DNA of 64,000 nt from Lentzea terrae (GTDB taxonomy: Bacteria > Actinomycetota > Actinomycetes > Mycobacteriales > Pseudonocardiaceae). The position numbers and the translations under genes are program-made. The notes under the pieces are model-generated. The model searched no databases. It was not told the DNA's origin and saw only the letters and a program-made list of their open reading frames with translations. The DNA lies in contig NZ_QFWW01000001.1 in NCBI RefSeq assembly GCF_003265345.1, positions 432,450 through 496,449 on the forward strand, given 5' to 3'. This document shows, one piece after another, positions 51,281 through 59,798 of this stretch (positions are counted from its first letter, which is position 1; every line of letters starts with the position of its first letter).

Positions 51281-53725
51281 GTGCAGTTGCCGTGGAGAGC
51301 CGCGCCCAGGGCAGCGCTGTCGAGTCCGCTCACGTTGCTGGTGAGCATCGCCACGACGTTGCTGCTGGGCTTCGTGGTGGCCGCGGCCGTGCTGCACTCG
51401 TCCTCCGCCGGCAGCGCGGCGCTCGCGTACCAGCAGGACCGAATGTGCCCGCAGTCCGTGCATCCGTCGCTGGACGGGGAGCGTCTGCCGCTCACCTCCG
51501 CCGTCGCGATGTCGTCGCAGAGCCCCATGAGCGCGGTCTACACCCGGATCGGGCGCCCTGACTTCAACGGGCTCGCGAGCTGGGGCCGGTTCGGGTATCG
51601 CCCGGAAGCGTTGGCGCACCTGAAGGTCGTCGAAGGCGGCGGCACCGGGTTGTGGGTGCCGCAGACGATCGCCACAGCCGCGAAGGTGCGCGTCGGTGAT
51701 CGGCTGACCGGGTCGTCGCTGGTGGTCAGTGCGATCTACGCCGACCTGGCGCATCCCGTGTCCGGGTGGTGGTGTTCCGAGGCGAAGACCGTCGTGCCGA
51801 ACCCGTTGGGCGGTGACGGTGCGAGCACCTCGGTGATCTGGGTTCCTCAAACAGCAGATCTCGCCGAGCTGCCACCGGAGTTCGCGTCCGCAGCCTCGGT
51901 GTCGCTGCGTTTCCCGACCGAGCCGGTGGAGACGCTCGCCGAAGCGGAAGCCTTGCGGGACAAAGGCAACGCACTCCTGGCATCGTTGAACCTACCGCTG
52001 ACCCGGACGGACCTCCTGTCCTCGGCGATCACGGCGGCGCGCACCTCAGAGCGGAACGTGTCGTCCGCGTTGCTGCCGTTGGTTCTCATCAGCGTGTTGG
52101 TGGGACTCGCGGGCGTCGGCACGGTGACCGTGCAATGGGCTCAGCGCAGGCACTCCGAGTTGCGGCTGCTGTGGGTGCGCGGAGCGGGTCCGCTCGCGTT
52201 GGGATTCCGGGGTGTGCTGGAGCTCGGGTTGCCGTTGGTCGTGGGCGGCTTGCTCGGACTGTTGGCTGCTCGACTGCTGCTGCCGCTCTACGCACCTGGG
52301 GCAACGCTTGCCCCCGGGACGCTCTGGGTGGCGCTGGGCTTCGTGCTGGCCGTCGTGGTCGCGTCGTTGGCGGTGACCGTGCTGGTGGCGTCCTGGCGGA
52401 CACATCGGACGTTCCAGCGGCGGGCGCGGTCGTGGCGGCTGGCCGTGGTGCCGTGGGAGCTGGCCGTCGCCGGACTCGCGGTGCTGGCCTGGGTTCGGTT
52501 GTCCCGCAACGGCTTGGGCCCGGCGTTGAAGACCGGCGAACTGCCGCGGATCGACGTGGCCGCGTTGACGTTCCCGTTGCTGGTGGTACTCACGGCGGCG
52601 TTGCTGGCCACGAGGCTGTTGCGGTGGTCGCTGGGGTGGTCGCATCGCGTGCAGTGGTGGCAGGTTCCGGCCGCACAGCTGGCTCTGCGTCGGCTGGGCG
52701 CGGCCGTGGGGCCCGTGACCGGCGTGTTGTTGGTGGGCGTGCTCGCGGTGGGGACCATCGCGGTAGGCAGCGCGGTGGCCGGTGCTCAGCGGTCGGCGTT
52801 GGACTCGAAGTCCGGCGTGTTCGTGGGCGCCAACAGCACGGTGCAGGTGCCGCAGGACATCGCTCTCGGACGCGTGGCGCTGCCGTCGTCGTTGCAGGGC
52901 ACCACAACGCTCGTGGGTGTGAGCACGGGTGCGTTGGTGGTGGACCCCGTCACGTTCACCGACGCGGCGGTCGTGGACGACCCGGCCGCGGTGCGCTCGC
53001 TGCTGTCCTCGCTGCGCCGGACCGGTGAGGTCGCTCCGGCGGTGCGCATCGGGCGGTCGGCGAACCAGGAGATCCAGATTCCCGGTCTGCCGCTGGTGAA
53101 ACCGGTGGCATCGCTGCCGACGTTCCCCAAGCTGGGCACGCGCGGCTATGTGGTCGCGAAGGACTCGGTGCCTGCCGTCGAACAGGTGGGTTCGTGGCAC
53201 CTGTGGTCGTCGTTGCCGTTGTCGAAGCTCACTTCGTCGTTGCAGGCGGCGGGGATCCACTACACGAACGTCGCTGATCGAGCTCGGGTGCTGGACGGAC
53301 TGCCGTTCCTGACCGTGGAGTGGACGTTCGGCTTCGTGGCCGCGATCGGCTTCGTGCTGGCCGTGGTGGCCGCGGTGGCGTTGTTGTTGGCCATCGAGGT
53401 GCGCCGCCGCCAGAACGCCGTCTCCGGTGCGTTGTCGACCCGCATGGGCATGCGGCCGTCGGTGCTGTGGTCCAGCCATCTGCTCGAGGTGGGCGCACTG
53501 GCGTTGCTGGCAGTGGCGATCGGTGCGGTGACGTCGTTCGTGAGCACCGGGTTCGCGGTGCCGCGGCTGGATCCCGCGCCGTGGCTCAACCCGGCGCCGG
53601 TGCTGCCGGACCTGACCTCGTTGCTGGGCTCGATGGTGCTGTGCGGGCTCGTGGTCGTCGTCGTGGCGGCTTGGCTTGCGTTGCGCGGCGTGCGCACCGC
53701 ACGGATGGGAGAGCTGCTCAGGTGA
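51281..53725 (+). CDS. ABC transporter permease (FtsX/MacB-like, two FtsX units)
   Basis: The 814-residue protein has about ten membrane helices: one near 17-39, a group from about 265 to 500 and a group from about 670 to 805. A large extracytoplasmic domain lies between helices 1 and 2 (about 40-260), and a second between 510 and 665. This duplicated FtsX layout is typical of MacB-like lipoprotein or antimicrobial-peptide transporters. It is followed without gap by two ATPase genes. The substrate is unknown; antimicrobial peptide or lipid export is plausible. Confidence 0.85.
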   Translation: MQLPWRAAPRAALSSPLTLLVSIATTLLLGFVVAAAVLHSSSAGSAALAYQQDRMCPQSVHPSLDGERLPLTSAVAMSSQSPMSAVYTRIGRPDFNGLASWGRFGYRPEALAHLKVVEGGGTGLWVPQTIATAAKVRVGDRLTGSSLVVSAIYADLAHPVSGWWCSEAKTVVPNPLGGDGASTSVIWVPQTADLAELPPEFASAASVSLRFPTEPVETLAEAEALRDKGNALLASLNLPLTRTDLLSSAITAARTSERNVSSALLPLVLISVLVGLAGVGTVTVQWAQRRHSELRLLWVRGAGPLALGFRGVLELGLPLVVGGLLGLLAARLLLPLYAPGATLAPGTLWVALGFVLAVVVASLAVTVLVASWRTHRTFQRRARSWRLAVVPWELAVAGLAVLAWVRLSRNGLGPALKTGELPRIDVAALTFPLLVVLTAALLATRLLRWSLGWSHRVQWWQVPAAQLALRRLGAAVGPVTGVLLVGVLAVGTIAVGSAVAGAQRSALDSKSGVFVGANSTVQVPQDIALGRVALPSSLQGTTTLVGVSTGALVVDPVTFTDAAVVDDPAAVRSLLSSLRRTGEVAPAVRIGRSANQEIQIPGLPLVKPVASLPTFPKLGTRGYVVAKDSVPAVEQVGSWHLWSSLPLSKLTSSLQAAGIHYTNVADRARVLDGLPFLTVEWTFGFVAAIGFVLAVVAAVALLLAIEVRRRQNAVSGALSTRMGMRPSVLWSSHLLEVGALALLAVAIGAVTSFVSTGFAVPRLDPAPWLNPAPVLPDLTSLLGSMVLCGLVVVVVAAWLALRGVRTARMGELLR

Positions 53726-54321
53726 TCCGCACTTGTGGCGTCGGGGTGTCCTACGGTTCGGTGCGCGCCGTCGAGGGCGTGTCGCTGACGATCGCACCCG
53801 GCCTCACCGTGCTGTCCGGCCCTTCCGGCTCGGGCAAGTCGACGCTGCTGCGAGTGCTGTCCCTGGTCGAACGGCCGTCCGTCGGCGAGGTGTTCGTGCA
53901 CGACCGGCCGACGTCCGCGTTGTCATGGGCCGAGCTGCGGTCGTTGCGACGCAAGGAGATCGCGGTCGTCTTCCAGAACCCGGCGGACAACCTGATCTCG
54001 CACCTGACCGTGGGTGAGAACCTGCGCGCGGCTGGGGCCACGGATCTTGCGCTGCTCGACCGGCTGGGACTGGGTGGCTCTGCCACCTGGCGGATCGGAG
54101 CCTTGTCCGGCGGGCAGCAGCAGCGGTTGGCGTTCGGATGTGCGTTGGCGCGTGGTGCTTCTGTTGTCGTGGCGGACGAACCGACCTCGCAGCTGGACGT
54201 CCGGTCCGCTGACCTCGTGCTGGAGACGCTGGTCTCGTTGCCGGTGCCGGCGGTGGTGGCGTCGCATGATCCGCGGCTGGTCTCGTTGGCGGACCTGTGC
54301 ATTCCGCTGGTGGCGAGGTGA
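53722..54321 (+). CDS. ABC transporter ATPase, first subunit
   Basis: The GTG overlaps the permease stop by GTGA. The 199-residue ATPase has Walker A GPSGSGKST near residue 33, Q-loop VVFQNPADNLI near 80, signature LSGGQQQR near 130 and Walker B VVVADEPTSQLD near 150, with H-loop SHD near 178. All catalytic residues are intact. It is short (typical about 220). It pairs with the next ATPase to drive the permease. Confidence 0.88.
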   Translation: MIRTCGVGVSYGSVRAVEGVSLTIAPGLTVLSGPSGSGKSTLLRVLSLVERPSVGEVFVHDRPTSALSWAELRSLRRKEIAVVFQNPADNLISHLTVGENLRAAGATDLALLDRLGLGGSATWRIGALSGGQQQRLAFGCALARGASVVVADEPTSQLDVRSADLVLETLVSLPVPAVVASHDPRLVSLADLCIPLVAR

Positions 54322-54917
54322 TCCGGGCCGCTGGGGTGCATCGGGCGTTCGGCGGGGTGGCCGTGCTGCGCGGGGTGGACCTGGCGGTGTCCGCCGGGGA
54401 GCTGGTGACGCTGAGCGGACCGTCCGGCTCGGGCAAGACCGCGTTGCTGTCCTTGTTGTGCGGCTTCGACTTCCCGGACCGCGGCTCGGTGTCGCCAGGG
54501 ATGGCCTCGTGGTCCGAGTGCGCGGTGTTGCCGCAGTCGTTGGGGCTGGCGACCGAGCTGACGCTGCAAGAGAACGTCGCGCTGCCGTTGCGGCTGGCCG
54601 GGCGCGCGGTGTCCGGGGTCTCGAAGTTGTTGGCAGAGCTGGGGATCGGCGAGTTGGGGGCTCGGTATCCCGCGCAGGTTTCGTTCGGTCAGCAGCAACG
54701 GGCTGCGCTCGCCAGGGCCGTGGTGGCTCAGCCGGCCGCGTTGCTGGCCGACGAACCGACCGCGCACCTGGACGCGGAGTCGGCGGTGGCCGCGGTGGGC
54801 GTGCTGCGACGGGTTGCCGATGAGGGTGCGGCGGTGCTGATCGCTACGCACCACGACGCTGTGCACGCGGTTGCCGATCGAGTACTGGTGCTGGCCGACG
54901 GGCAAGTTCAGGGCTGA
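54318..54917 (+). CDS. ABC transporter ATPase, second subunit with altered signature
   Basis: The GTG overlaps the previous stop by 4 bases. The 199-residue ATPase has Walker A GPSGSGKTA, Q-loop VLPQSLGLATEL and Walker B AALLADEPTAHLD with H-loop ATHHD. The signature reads VSFGQQQR in place of LSGGQ: the first Gly is replaced by Phe, while Ser, second Gly and Gln are retained. That suggests one asymmetric or less active ATP site. It overlaps the convergent HxlR gene by 74 bases. Confidence 0.86.
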   Translation: MIRAAGVHRAFGGVAVLRGVDLAVSAGELVTLSGPSGSGKTALLSLLCGFDFPDRGSVSPGMASWSECAVLPQSLGLATELTLQENVALPLRLAGRAVSGVSKLLAELGIGELGARYPAQVSFGQQQRAALARAVVAQPAALLADEPTAHLDAESAVAAVGVLRRVADEGAAVLIATHHDAVHAVADRVLVLADGQVQG

Positions 54918-55299
54918 CCGGCTGAGCACAGCTCATCGTCTCGTCGAACTCACTGCGCTGCCGGTGGGCTTCGCCCCACACCCGGACGCTCTCCACCACG
55001 GGCAGAACCGTGGTGCCGTAAGGCGTGAGCCGGTAGATCACGGGCGCCGGCACCGGTCCGGTCTCCACGCGCTCGACGAGCCCGTCAGCCTCCAGCTCGC
55101 GCAGCTGCTCGGCCAGCACCTTGGGCGTGATCGGCGCGGCCCGGCGGCGCAGTCCGGCGAAGTGCGACTCGCCGTGCGCCAGCCAGTACACCAGCGTCAG
55201 CTTCCACTTCCCGCCGATCGCCGCGAACGCCGCCGCCATCGGGCAGCCGGGCAACGGGTTGGGGCGCGCCAGGTTACCTGCAGGTGCCTTCTTGTTCAT
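54844..55299 (-). CDS. HxlR-family regulator
   Basis: The 151-residue protein starts at the ATG at 55299. The HxlR winged helix spans about residues 19-110 (CPMAAAFAAIGGKWKLTLVYWLAHGESHFAGLRRRAAPITPKVLAEQLRELEADGLVERVE), with a conserved Cys near residue 19 that can sense electrophiles or oxidants. It is divergent from the secreted DUF1579-like gene, 28 bases away, and probably controls it. The C-terminal 35 residues overlap the ABC ATPase gene and are low in conservation. Confidence 0.86.
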   Translation of the reverse strand: MNKKAPAGNLARPNPLPGCPMAAAFAAIGGKWKLTLVYWLAHGESHFAGLRRRAAPITPKVLAEQLRELEADGLVERVETGPVPAPVIYRLTPYGTTVLPVVESVRVWGEAHRQRSEFDETMSCAQPVSPELARRPAPVLDRQPRAQRRGA

Positions 55300-55327
55300 G
55301 GTCGTGCTCCCGTCCGAGAGTCGAATC

Positions 55328-55870
55328 ATGAACATACGCATTCTGCTGGCGTTCGCGTCGGTGCTCACGCTGACCGCCTCGGTGCCGGCGCTGGCCGGGT
55401 CCGCGGACGGCCAGCGCGACTTCGACTGGGAGCTCGGCACCTGGCACACCGACGTCCAGGTGCTCGCCGAACCGTTGTCGGAGACCGAAGACCAGTGGCT
55501 CCGGTTCCAGGGCACGTCCGTCGTGCGCCCGCTGCTGGACCGGCGGGCGAACGTCGTCGAGCTGAAGGTCGCCGGGACGACCGGGCGGATCGAGGGGCTC
55601 AACTTCCGCCTCTACGAACCGCAGGCGCAGCGCTGGAGCCTGACCTTCGCCAACATCCGCAACGGGTTGCTCACCCCGTCGGTGTACGGCGGGTTCCGCG
55701 ACGGCGCCGGCGAGTTCTACGGCGACGACCAGCTCGACGGCCGCCCGATCAAGGTGCGCTTCCTCATCCGCAGGCAGGGCGCCGACCGGGCGACGTTCGA
55801 GCAGGCGTTCTCAGCGGACGGCGGCACGTCCTGGGAGACCAACTGGATCGCCGTGGACCGCCGTCGCTGA
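55328..55870 (+). CDS. Secreted DUF1579-like protein
   Basis: The 180-residue product has a Sec signal (MNIRILLAFASVLTLTASVPALAGS) and a mature part starting QRDFDWELGTWHTDVQVLAEPL. The repeated FRLYEPQAQRWSLTFANIRNG and GGFRDGAGEFYGDDQLDGRPIKVRF patterns match DUF1579-type lipocalin-like folds. No catalytic residues are obvious; ligand binding is likely. A divergent HxlR regulator and a Cys-linked sensor suggest redox or xenobiotic control. Confidence 0.72.
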   Translation: MNIRILLAFASVLTLTASVPALAGSADGQRDFDWELGTWHTDVQVLAEPLSETEDQWLRFQGTSVVRPLLDRRANVVELKVAGTTGRIEGLNFRLYEPQAQRWSLTFANIRNGLLTPSVYGGFRDGAGEFYGDDQLDGRPIKVRFLIRRQGADRATFEQAFSADGGTSWETNWIAVDRRR

Positions 55871-55873
55871 GAC

Positions 55874-56320
55874 TCAGACCGACGGCGGCCGGTCCTCGTA
55901 CGGCGTCGACAGCACGACCGTCGTCCGCGTGGAGACGTTGGCCGACTCCCGGATCTTCTGCAGCAGCTCCTCCAACGCCGTCGGCGACGCCACCCGCACC
56001 CGCAGGACGTAGGAGGCGTCGCCCGCCACCGAGTAGCACGCCTCGATCTCCGACAGGTGCTCGAGGCGTTTCGGGTAGTCGTCCGGCTCGGCGGGGTTGA
56101 TCGGGAACAGCGAGATGAACGCCGACATCGGCAGCCCGATCTCGGCACCGTCCAGCCGCGCGGCGTACCCCTTCACGATGCCGCGCTGCTCCAGCCGCTT
56201 CACCCGCTGGTGGACCGCTGACACGGACAGGCCGACCCGCTCGGCCAGGTCGGTGAAGCTGCACCGGCCGTCCGAGGCGAGTTCCTTCAGGATCGCTCGG
56301 TCGATCTGCTCGAGGGTCAA
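55874..56320 (-). CDS. Lrp/AsnC-family regulator
   Basis: The TTG at 56320 is inside the stop of the peptidase gene (TTGA), which couples the two. The 148-residue protein has an HTH (IDRAILKELASDGRCSFTDLAERVGLSVSAVHQRVKRLEQRGIVKGYAARL) and a RAM ligand domain (FISLFPINPAEPDDYPKRLEHLSEIEACYSVAGDASYVLRVRVASPTALEELLQKIRE). Lrp proteins sense amino acids; coupling to a prolidase-type peptidase suggests response to peptide-derived amino acids. Confidence 0.88.
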   Translation of the reverse strand: MTLEQIDRAILKELASDGRCSFTDLAERVGLSVSAVHQRVKRLEQRGIVKGYAARLDGAEIGLPMSAFISLFPINPAEPDDYPKRLEHLSEIEACYSVAGDASYVLRVRVASPTALEELLQKIRESANVSTRTTVVLSTPYEDRPPSV

Positions 56321-57438
56321 AGCACCACCAGCTCGTGAGGTCGGTTGTTGAAGGACTCGACGCCGGTCTCGGTGGCCACGACGATGTCCTCGATGCGCGC
56401 GCCCCAGCGGCCGGGCAGGTAGATGCCGGGCTCGACGCTGAACGCCATGCCTGCTTCGAGTGGCAACGCGTTGCCACTGACGATGTAGGGCTCCTCGTGC
56501 ACGTCGAGGCCGATGCCGTGGCCGGTGCGGTGCACGAAGAACTCGCCGAAGCCGGCGTCCGCGATGATCGTGCGGGCGACGTTGTCGATCTCCTCGCACG
56601 TCCTGCCCGGCTTCACCGCCTCGACGGCGGCCTTCTGCGCGGCCTGCAGGACGGCGTAGGTGTCCCAGACGTCGTCGTGCTTCGGCTCGCCCATCACGTA
56701 GTTGCGGGTCGAGTCGGAGTTGTAGCCCTCGGCGACCGGGCCGCCGATGTCGATGACGACGACGTCGCCCGCCTCGATCACGCGGTCGGAGTCGCGGTGG
56801 TGCGGCGAGGCGCCGTTCGGCCCGGAGCCGACGATCACGAACTCGGCGACGGTGTGGCCTTCCTCGACGATCGCCTGCGCGATGTCCTTCGCCACGTCCT
56901 TCTCCGTGCGGCCGACGCGCAGGAACTCGCCCATGCGGGCGTGCACCCGGTCGATCGCCTGGCCGGCCTTGCGCAGCGCGGCGATCTCGCTCGTGTCCTT
57001 GCGCATGCGCAGCTCGCGGATGATCGGCCCGGCGAGGGACTGCGCGCCGCCGATCGCGTTGCCGAGCTTGATGGTGTGCAGGGCGGGCATCATGTCGGCC
57101 ACGGCCGTCCTGTCGCCCTTGAGCGCGGCCTTGACCAGCGCGTACGGGTCCTCGCCGTCGACCCACGTGACGACCTCGACGCCCAGCTCGTCGGTGGGGA
57201 TCGCCGCGTAGCCCGGCTGCTCCAGCTTCGGCACGACCAGCGTCGGTGTGCCGCCCACAGGCAGCGCGAGGCAGGTGAGGCGCTCGAAGGAGTCGCCACC
57301 GGCACCGATCAGGTACCGCAGGTCCGAGCCGGGCGAGATGAGGAGGGCGTCGACGCCCGCCTGCTCGGCGGCCGCGGTGGCGCGGTCAAGCCGCGCACGC
57401 AGCGCGGACACGTCGATGGGCCCGGTGATCGTTGCCAT
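56317..57438 (-). CDS. M24-family Xaa-Pro peptidase
   Basis: The ATG at 57438 is preferred; a further ATG 51 bases up is inside the palindromic element. The 373-residue protein has a creatinase-like N-terminal domain (about 1-140) and a pita-bread domain with the five metal ligands in VVIDIGG, SDSTRNY, GHGIGLDVHE, SVEPGIYLPG and RIEDIVV. These bind two Mn or Co ions in prolidases and aminopeptidase P. It is cytoplasmic and would cleave X-Pro or Xaa-Pro peptides. Confidence 0.92.
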   Translation of the reverse strand: MATITGPIDVSALRARLDRATAAAEQAGVDALLISPGSDLRYLIGAGGDSFERLTCLALPVGGTPTLVVPKLEQPGYAAIPTDELGVEVVTWVDGEDPYALVKAALKGDRTAVADMMPALHTIKLGNAIGGAQSLAGPIIRELRMRKDTSEIAALRKAGQAIDRVHARMGEFLRVGRTEKDVAKDIAQAIVEEGHTVAEFVIVGSGPNGASPHHRDSDRVIEAGDVVVIDIGGPVAEGYNSDSTRNYVMGEPKHDDVWDTYAVLQAAQKAAVEAVKPGRTCEEIDNVARTIIADAGFGEFFVHRTGHGIGLDVHEEPYIVSGNALPLEAGMAFSVEPGIYLPGRWGARIEDIVVATETGVESFNNRPHELVVL

Positions 57439-57449
57439 GCTCGAAAGCC

Positions 57450-57613
57450 TAATGCGTCGACCGCAATGCTTGCCGGGCGCATTCGGCACTCAGTGGGGCA
57501 CTTCGCGGCACCGGCCCGCGCCCCATATGCCCGATGTGCGCGCGGGGCCGGCACCGCGATGCGCCCGCCTGAGCGCGGAATGCGCCCGACAAGCGTTGGC
57601 GGTCAGCGCACTA
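57450..57613. repeat. Palindromic intergenic element, copy C (164 bp)
   Basis: Left end TAATGCGTCGACCGC (57450-57464) and right end GCGGTCAGCGCACTA correspond to the termini of copies A and B. The inner region (TTGCCGGGCGCATTC, ACCGGCCCGCGCCCC and partners) is inverted but more diverged. It fills the gap between the M24 peptidase start and the divergent exonuclease start, so both promoters lie in or beside the element. Confidence 0.72.
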
Positions 57614-57614
57614 G

Positions 57615-57620
57615 TAGCTT
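57615..57620 (+). promoter_or_regulatory. Putative -10 box (TAGCTT) of a leaderless transcript
   Basis: The hexamer sits 8 bases before the GTG of the exonuclease gene, immediately beyond the right end of palindromic copy C. Confidence 0.4.
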
Positions 57621-57628
57621 GTCCACTC

Positions 57629-58573
57629 GTGAGCTCTCCCCTGGTGCTGCTCGACTCCGCGAGCCTCTACTTCCGGTCGTACTACGCGCTGCCGGACTCG
57701 ATGACCGCGCCCGACGGCACGCCGGTGAACGCCGTGCGCGGGTTCGTCGACACGATCGCCCGCGTCATCACCGACCGCGGCGCCGGCCGCCTGGTCGCGT
57801 GCCTCGACGCCGACTGGCGCCCCGAGTTCCGGGTGAAGGCGCTGCCGTCCTACAAGGCGCACCGGGTCGCCGAGGAAGCCGCTGACGGCTCCGAGGAGGT
57901 CCCGGACACCCTCACGCCGCAGATCCCGATCATCCTCGACGTCCTCGACGCGGCCGGCATCTGCACCGGCGAGGCGACGGGCTACGAGGCGGACGACGTG
58001 ATCGGCGCGCTCGCCCACCACGAGACCCGCTCGCCCGTCGAGGTGGTCACCGGCGACCGCGACATGTTCCAGGTCGTGCGCTTCGAGCCCACGCCCGTGC
58101 ACGTCCTGTACGTGGGCCGCGGCTGGAACAAGGTCGAGATCCTCGGGCCGGAGGAGCTGGCGGTGAAGTACTCGCTGCCGGTCGAGAACGCCGGTTCCGC
58201 CTACGCCGACATGGCCGTGCTGCGCGGCGACCCCTCCGACGGCCTGCCGGGCGTCGCGGGCATCGGCGAGAAGACGGCGGCGAAGCTCATCACCGAGTTC
58301 GGCTCGCTGGATGCGCTTTTGAAGGCCGTCAGCGACCCGATGGACCGCAAGCTCACCACCAAGGCCCGCAACTCGCTCATCGCGGCCGAGGAGTACCTGG
58401 CGGCCGCGCCCACGGTCGTGCGCACCGCCCTGGACGCGCCGGTCGTGCTCGACCGGTCCGACGAGGTGCCGCGCGTGCCCGCCGACCCCGAGCGGCTGCG
58501 CGAGCTCACGCAGCGCTGGGGCCTCGGCAGTTCGGTGCCGCGCCTGGTCAACGCGATGGAGCGGCGTCCCTAG
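57629..58573 (+). CDS. 5'-3' exonuclease (flap-endonuclease family)
   Basis: The 314-residue protein starts at GTG and matches the Pol I-type exonuclease domain: LLDSASLYFRSYYALPDSM, the metal-site motifs FEVKALPSYKAHR-like and GYEADDVIGALAHHE, then TGDRDMFQVV, and the H3TH region VAGIGEKTAAKLITEFGSLDALL. It lacks a polymerase domain, as is usual for stand-alone actinobacterial 5'-3' exonucleases. It removes RNA primers or flaps in DNA repair. Confidence 0.93.
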   Translation: MSSPLVLLDSASLYFRSYYALPDSMTAPDGTPVNAVRGFVDTIARVITDRGAGRLVACLDADWRPEFRVKALPSYKAHRVAEEAADGSEEVPDTLTPQIPIILDVLDAAGICTGEATGYEADDVIGALAHHETRSPVEVVTGDRDMFQVVRFEPTPVHVLYVGRGWNKVEILGPEELAVKYSLPVENAGSAYADMAVLRGDPSDGLPGVAGIGEKTAAKLITEFGSLDALLKAVSDPMDRKLTTKARNSLIAAEEYLAAAPTVVRTALDAPVVLDRSDEVPRVPADPERLRELTQRWGLGSSVPRLVNAMERRP

Positions 58574-59739
58574 AAGAACGTCCCGCAGATCGGTTTCCGC
58601 GGCACCGCGAACAACGCGTCGGCGTCGGCCAGGCGGGTCCCCTCGATCCGCTTGGCCGCCGCGAGCTGCGAGAACGTGGTGTCGCCGAAGTAGGTGGCGG
58701 CGAGCAGGCCGACCGGAATCGTGAGGTCGGCCGGCGCGTCCACGCGTTCGGCACCGTCCGGCGAGACCCGGTAGCGGCCGTTGTTCGCGGGCAACAGCCT
58801 GTCCTGGACCTCGATGACGACCGGGTCGGCCACGCCGTACGTGCGGGCTTGCAGCATGCGCGGCACGTCCACCAGCCGCAGCCAGATCTCGTCGAACACG
58901 TCCTTGGTGTAGACGACGCGCGGGTCCTCGAACAGCCACGACACCGGGTCGTCGAGCGCCACGTCGACCTCGATGTGGTCGATCAGGTCGAGCCGCGCCG
59001 CGTAGATCCACAGGTCGCGCCAGGCGTCGTCGTTCGCCGCCACCAAGTCCTGAATGGACATCCGGTGCTCGAAGTCCTTCTCCTCAGCCACTTTGTAGGT
59101 GAGGAAACCGTCATCGCCGTCCGGTCCACTGTGGACGACGGTGACCGAGTTCTCCGCGTCGCTCTTCCGGTCACGCGCCCGCGCCCACCAGCCCGCCCAC
59201 CGGCCGATCTGCCCCGGCCGCGTCAGCCCGACGGCCTCGTGCAGCTCCGGCAGCAGCTTGTCGGCGGTGTCCTGGTCGATCATGCGCACCCGGCCGGCCA
59301 TCTCACCGGGGATCACGGCCCGCTTGGCGTTGATCTCCACTGTGCGCCACCGCCCGGCCAGTCCGTAACCGAACCGGCCGTAGATGCGCCCCTCGGAGGC
59401 ACGCAGCGTCGCGACCGGATCAGGCAACTTCTCGAGTTGCTCGCGCATCAGTGCGGTCAGCACGCCACGGCGCGTGTAGTCAGCACGCACGCCCACGCGC
59501 GAGACAGCCGAATGCGGCACCATGGCCCCACCGGGCACCACGAGAGAGGAGGCGTACGACTGCGTCGTCCCGATCATCTCGTCGCCGTCGAACGCCGCGA
59601 GCACGCGATCGGGCTCGTACGAGGGGAGGACGACCTGCCATTGCTCGTCGTCCGGAATCCGCATGTGCATGGCGCGGCGGAAAACCGACGTGTGGGTGCG
59701 GAACTGCGCTTCGTCGCTGAGCAGGCGGATCTCGGTCAC
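58570..59739 (-). CDS. Eis-type GNAT N-acetyltransferase
   Basis: The 389-residue protein has two GNAT-like domains and an SCP-like C-terminal domain, as in Eis. The acetyl-CoA site is VRADYTRRGVLTALMREQL near residue 85. The C-terminus ends CGTFF; the terminal Phe carboxylate is the proposed catalytic base in Eis. Eis proteins acetylate aminoglycosides or regulatory proteins at several amines. The stop overlaps the convergent exonuclease stop by 4 bases. The enzyme is cytoplasmic and probably hexameric by analogy. Confidence 0.9.
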   Translation of the reverse strand: MTEIRLLSDEAQFRTHTSVFRRAMHMRIPDDEQWQVVLPSYEPDRVLAAFDGDEMIGTTQSYASSLVVPGGAMVPHSAVSRVGVRADYTRRGVLTALMREQLEKLPDPVATLRASEGRIYGRFGYGLAGRWRTVEINAKRAVIPGEMAGRVRMIDQDTADKLLPELHEAVGLTRPGQIGRWAGWWARARDRKSDAENSVTVVHSGPDGDDGFLTYKVAEEKDFEHRMSIQDLVAANDDAWRDLWIYAARLDLIDHIEVDVALDDPVSWLFEDPRVVYTKDVFDEIWLRLVDVPRMLQARTYGVADPVVIEVQDRLLPANNGRYRVSPDGAERVDAPADLTIPVGLLAATYFGDTTFSQLAAAKRIEGTRLADADALFAVPRKPICGTFF

Positions 59740-59798
59740 GCCCGCGATCGTGTCTCAGCACGATCGCAGGCGCACCTCAGTTTCCGCGCGTCGCGGGA

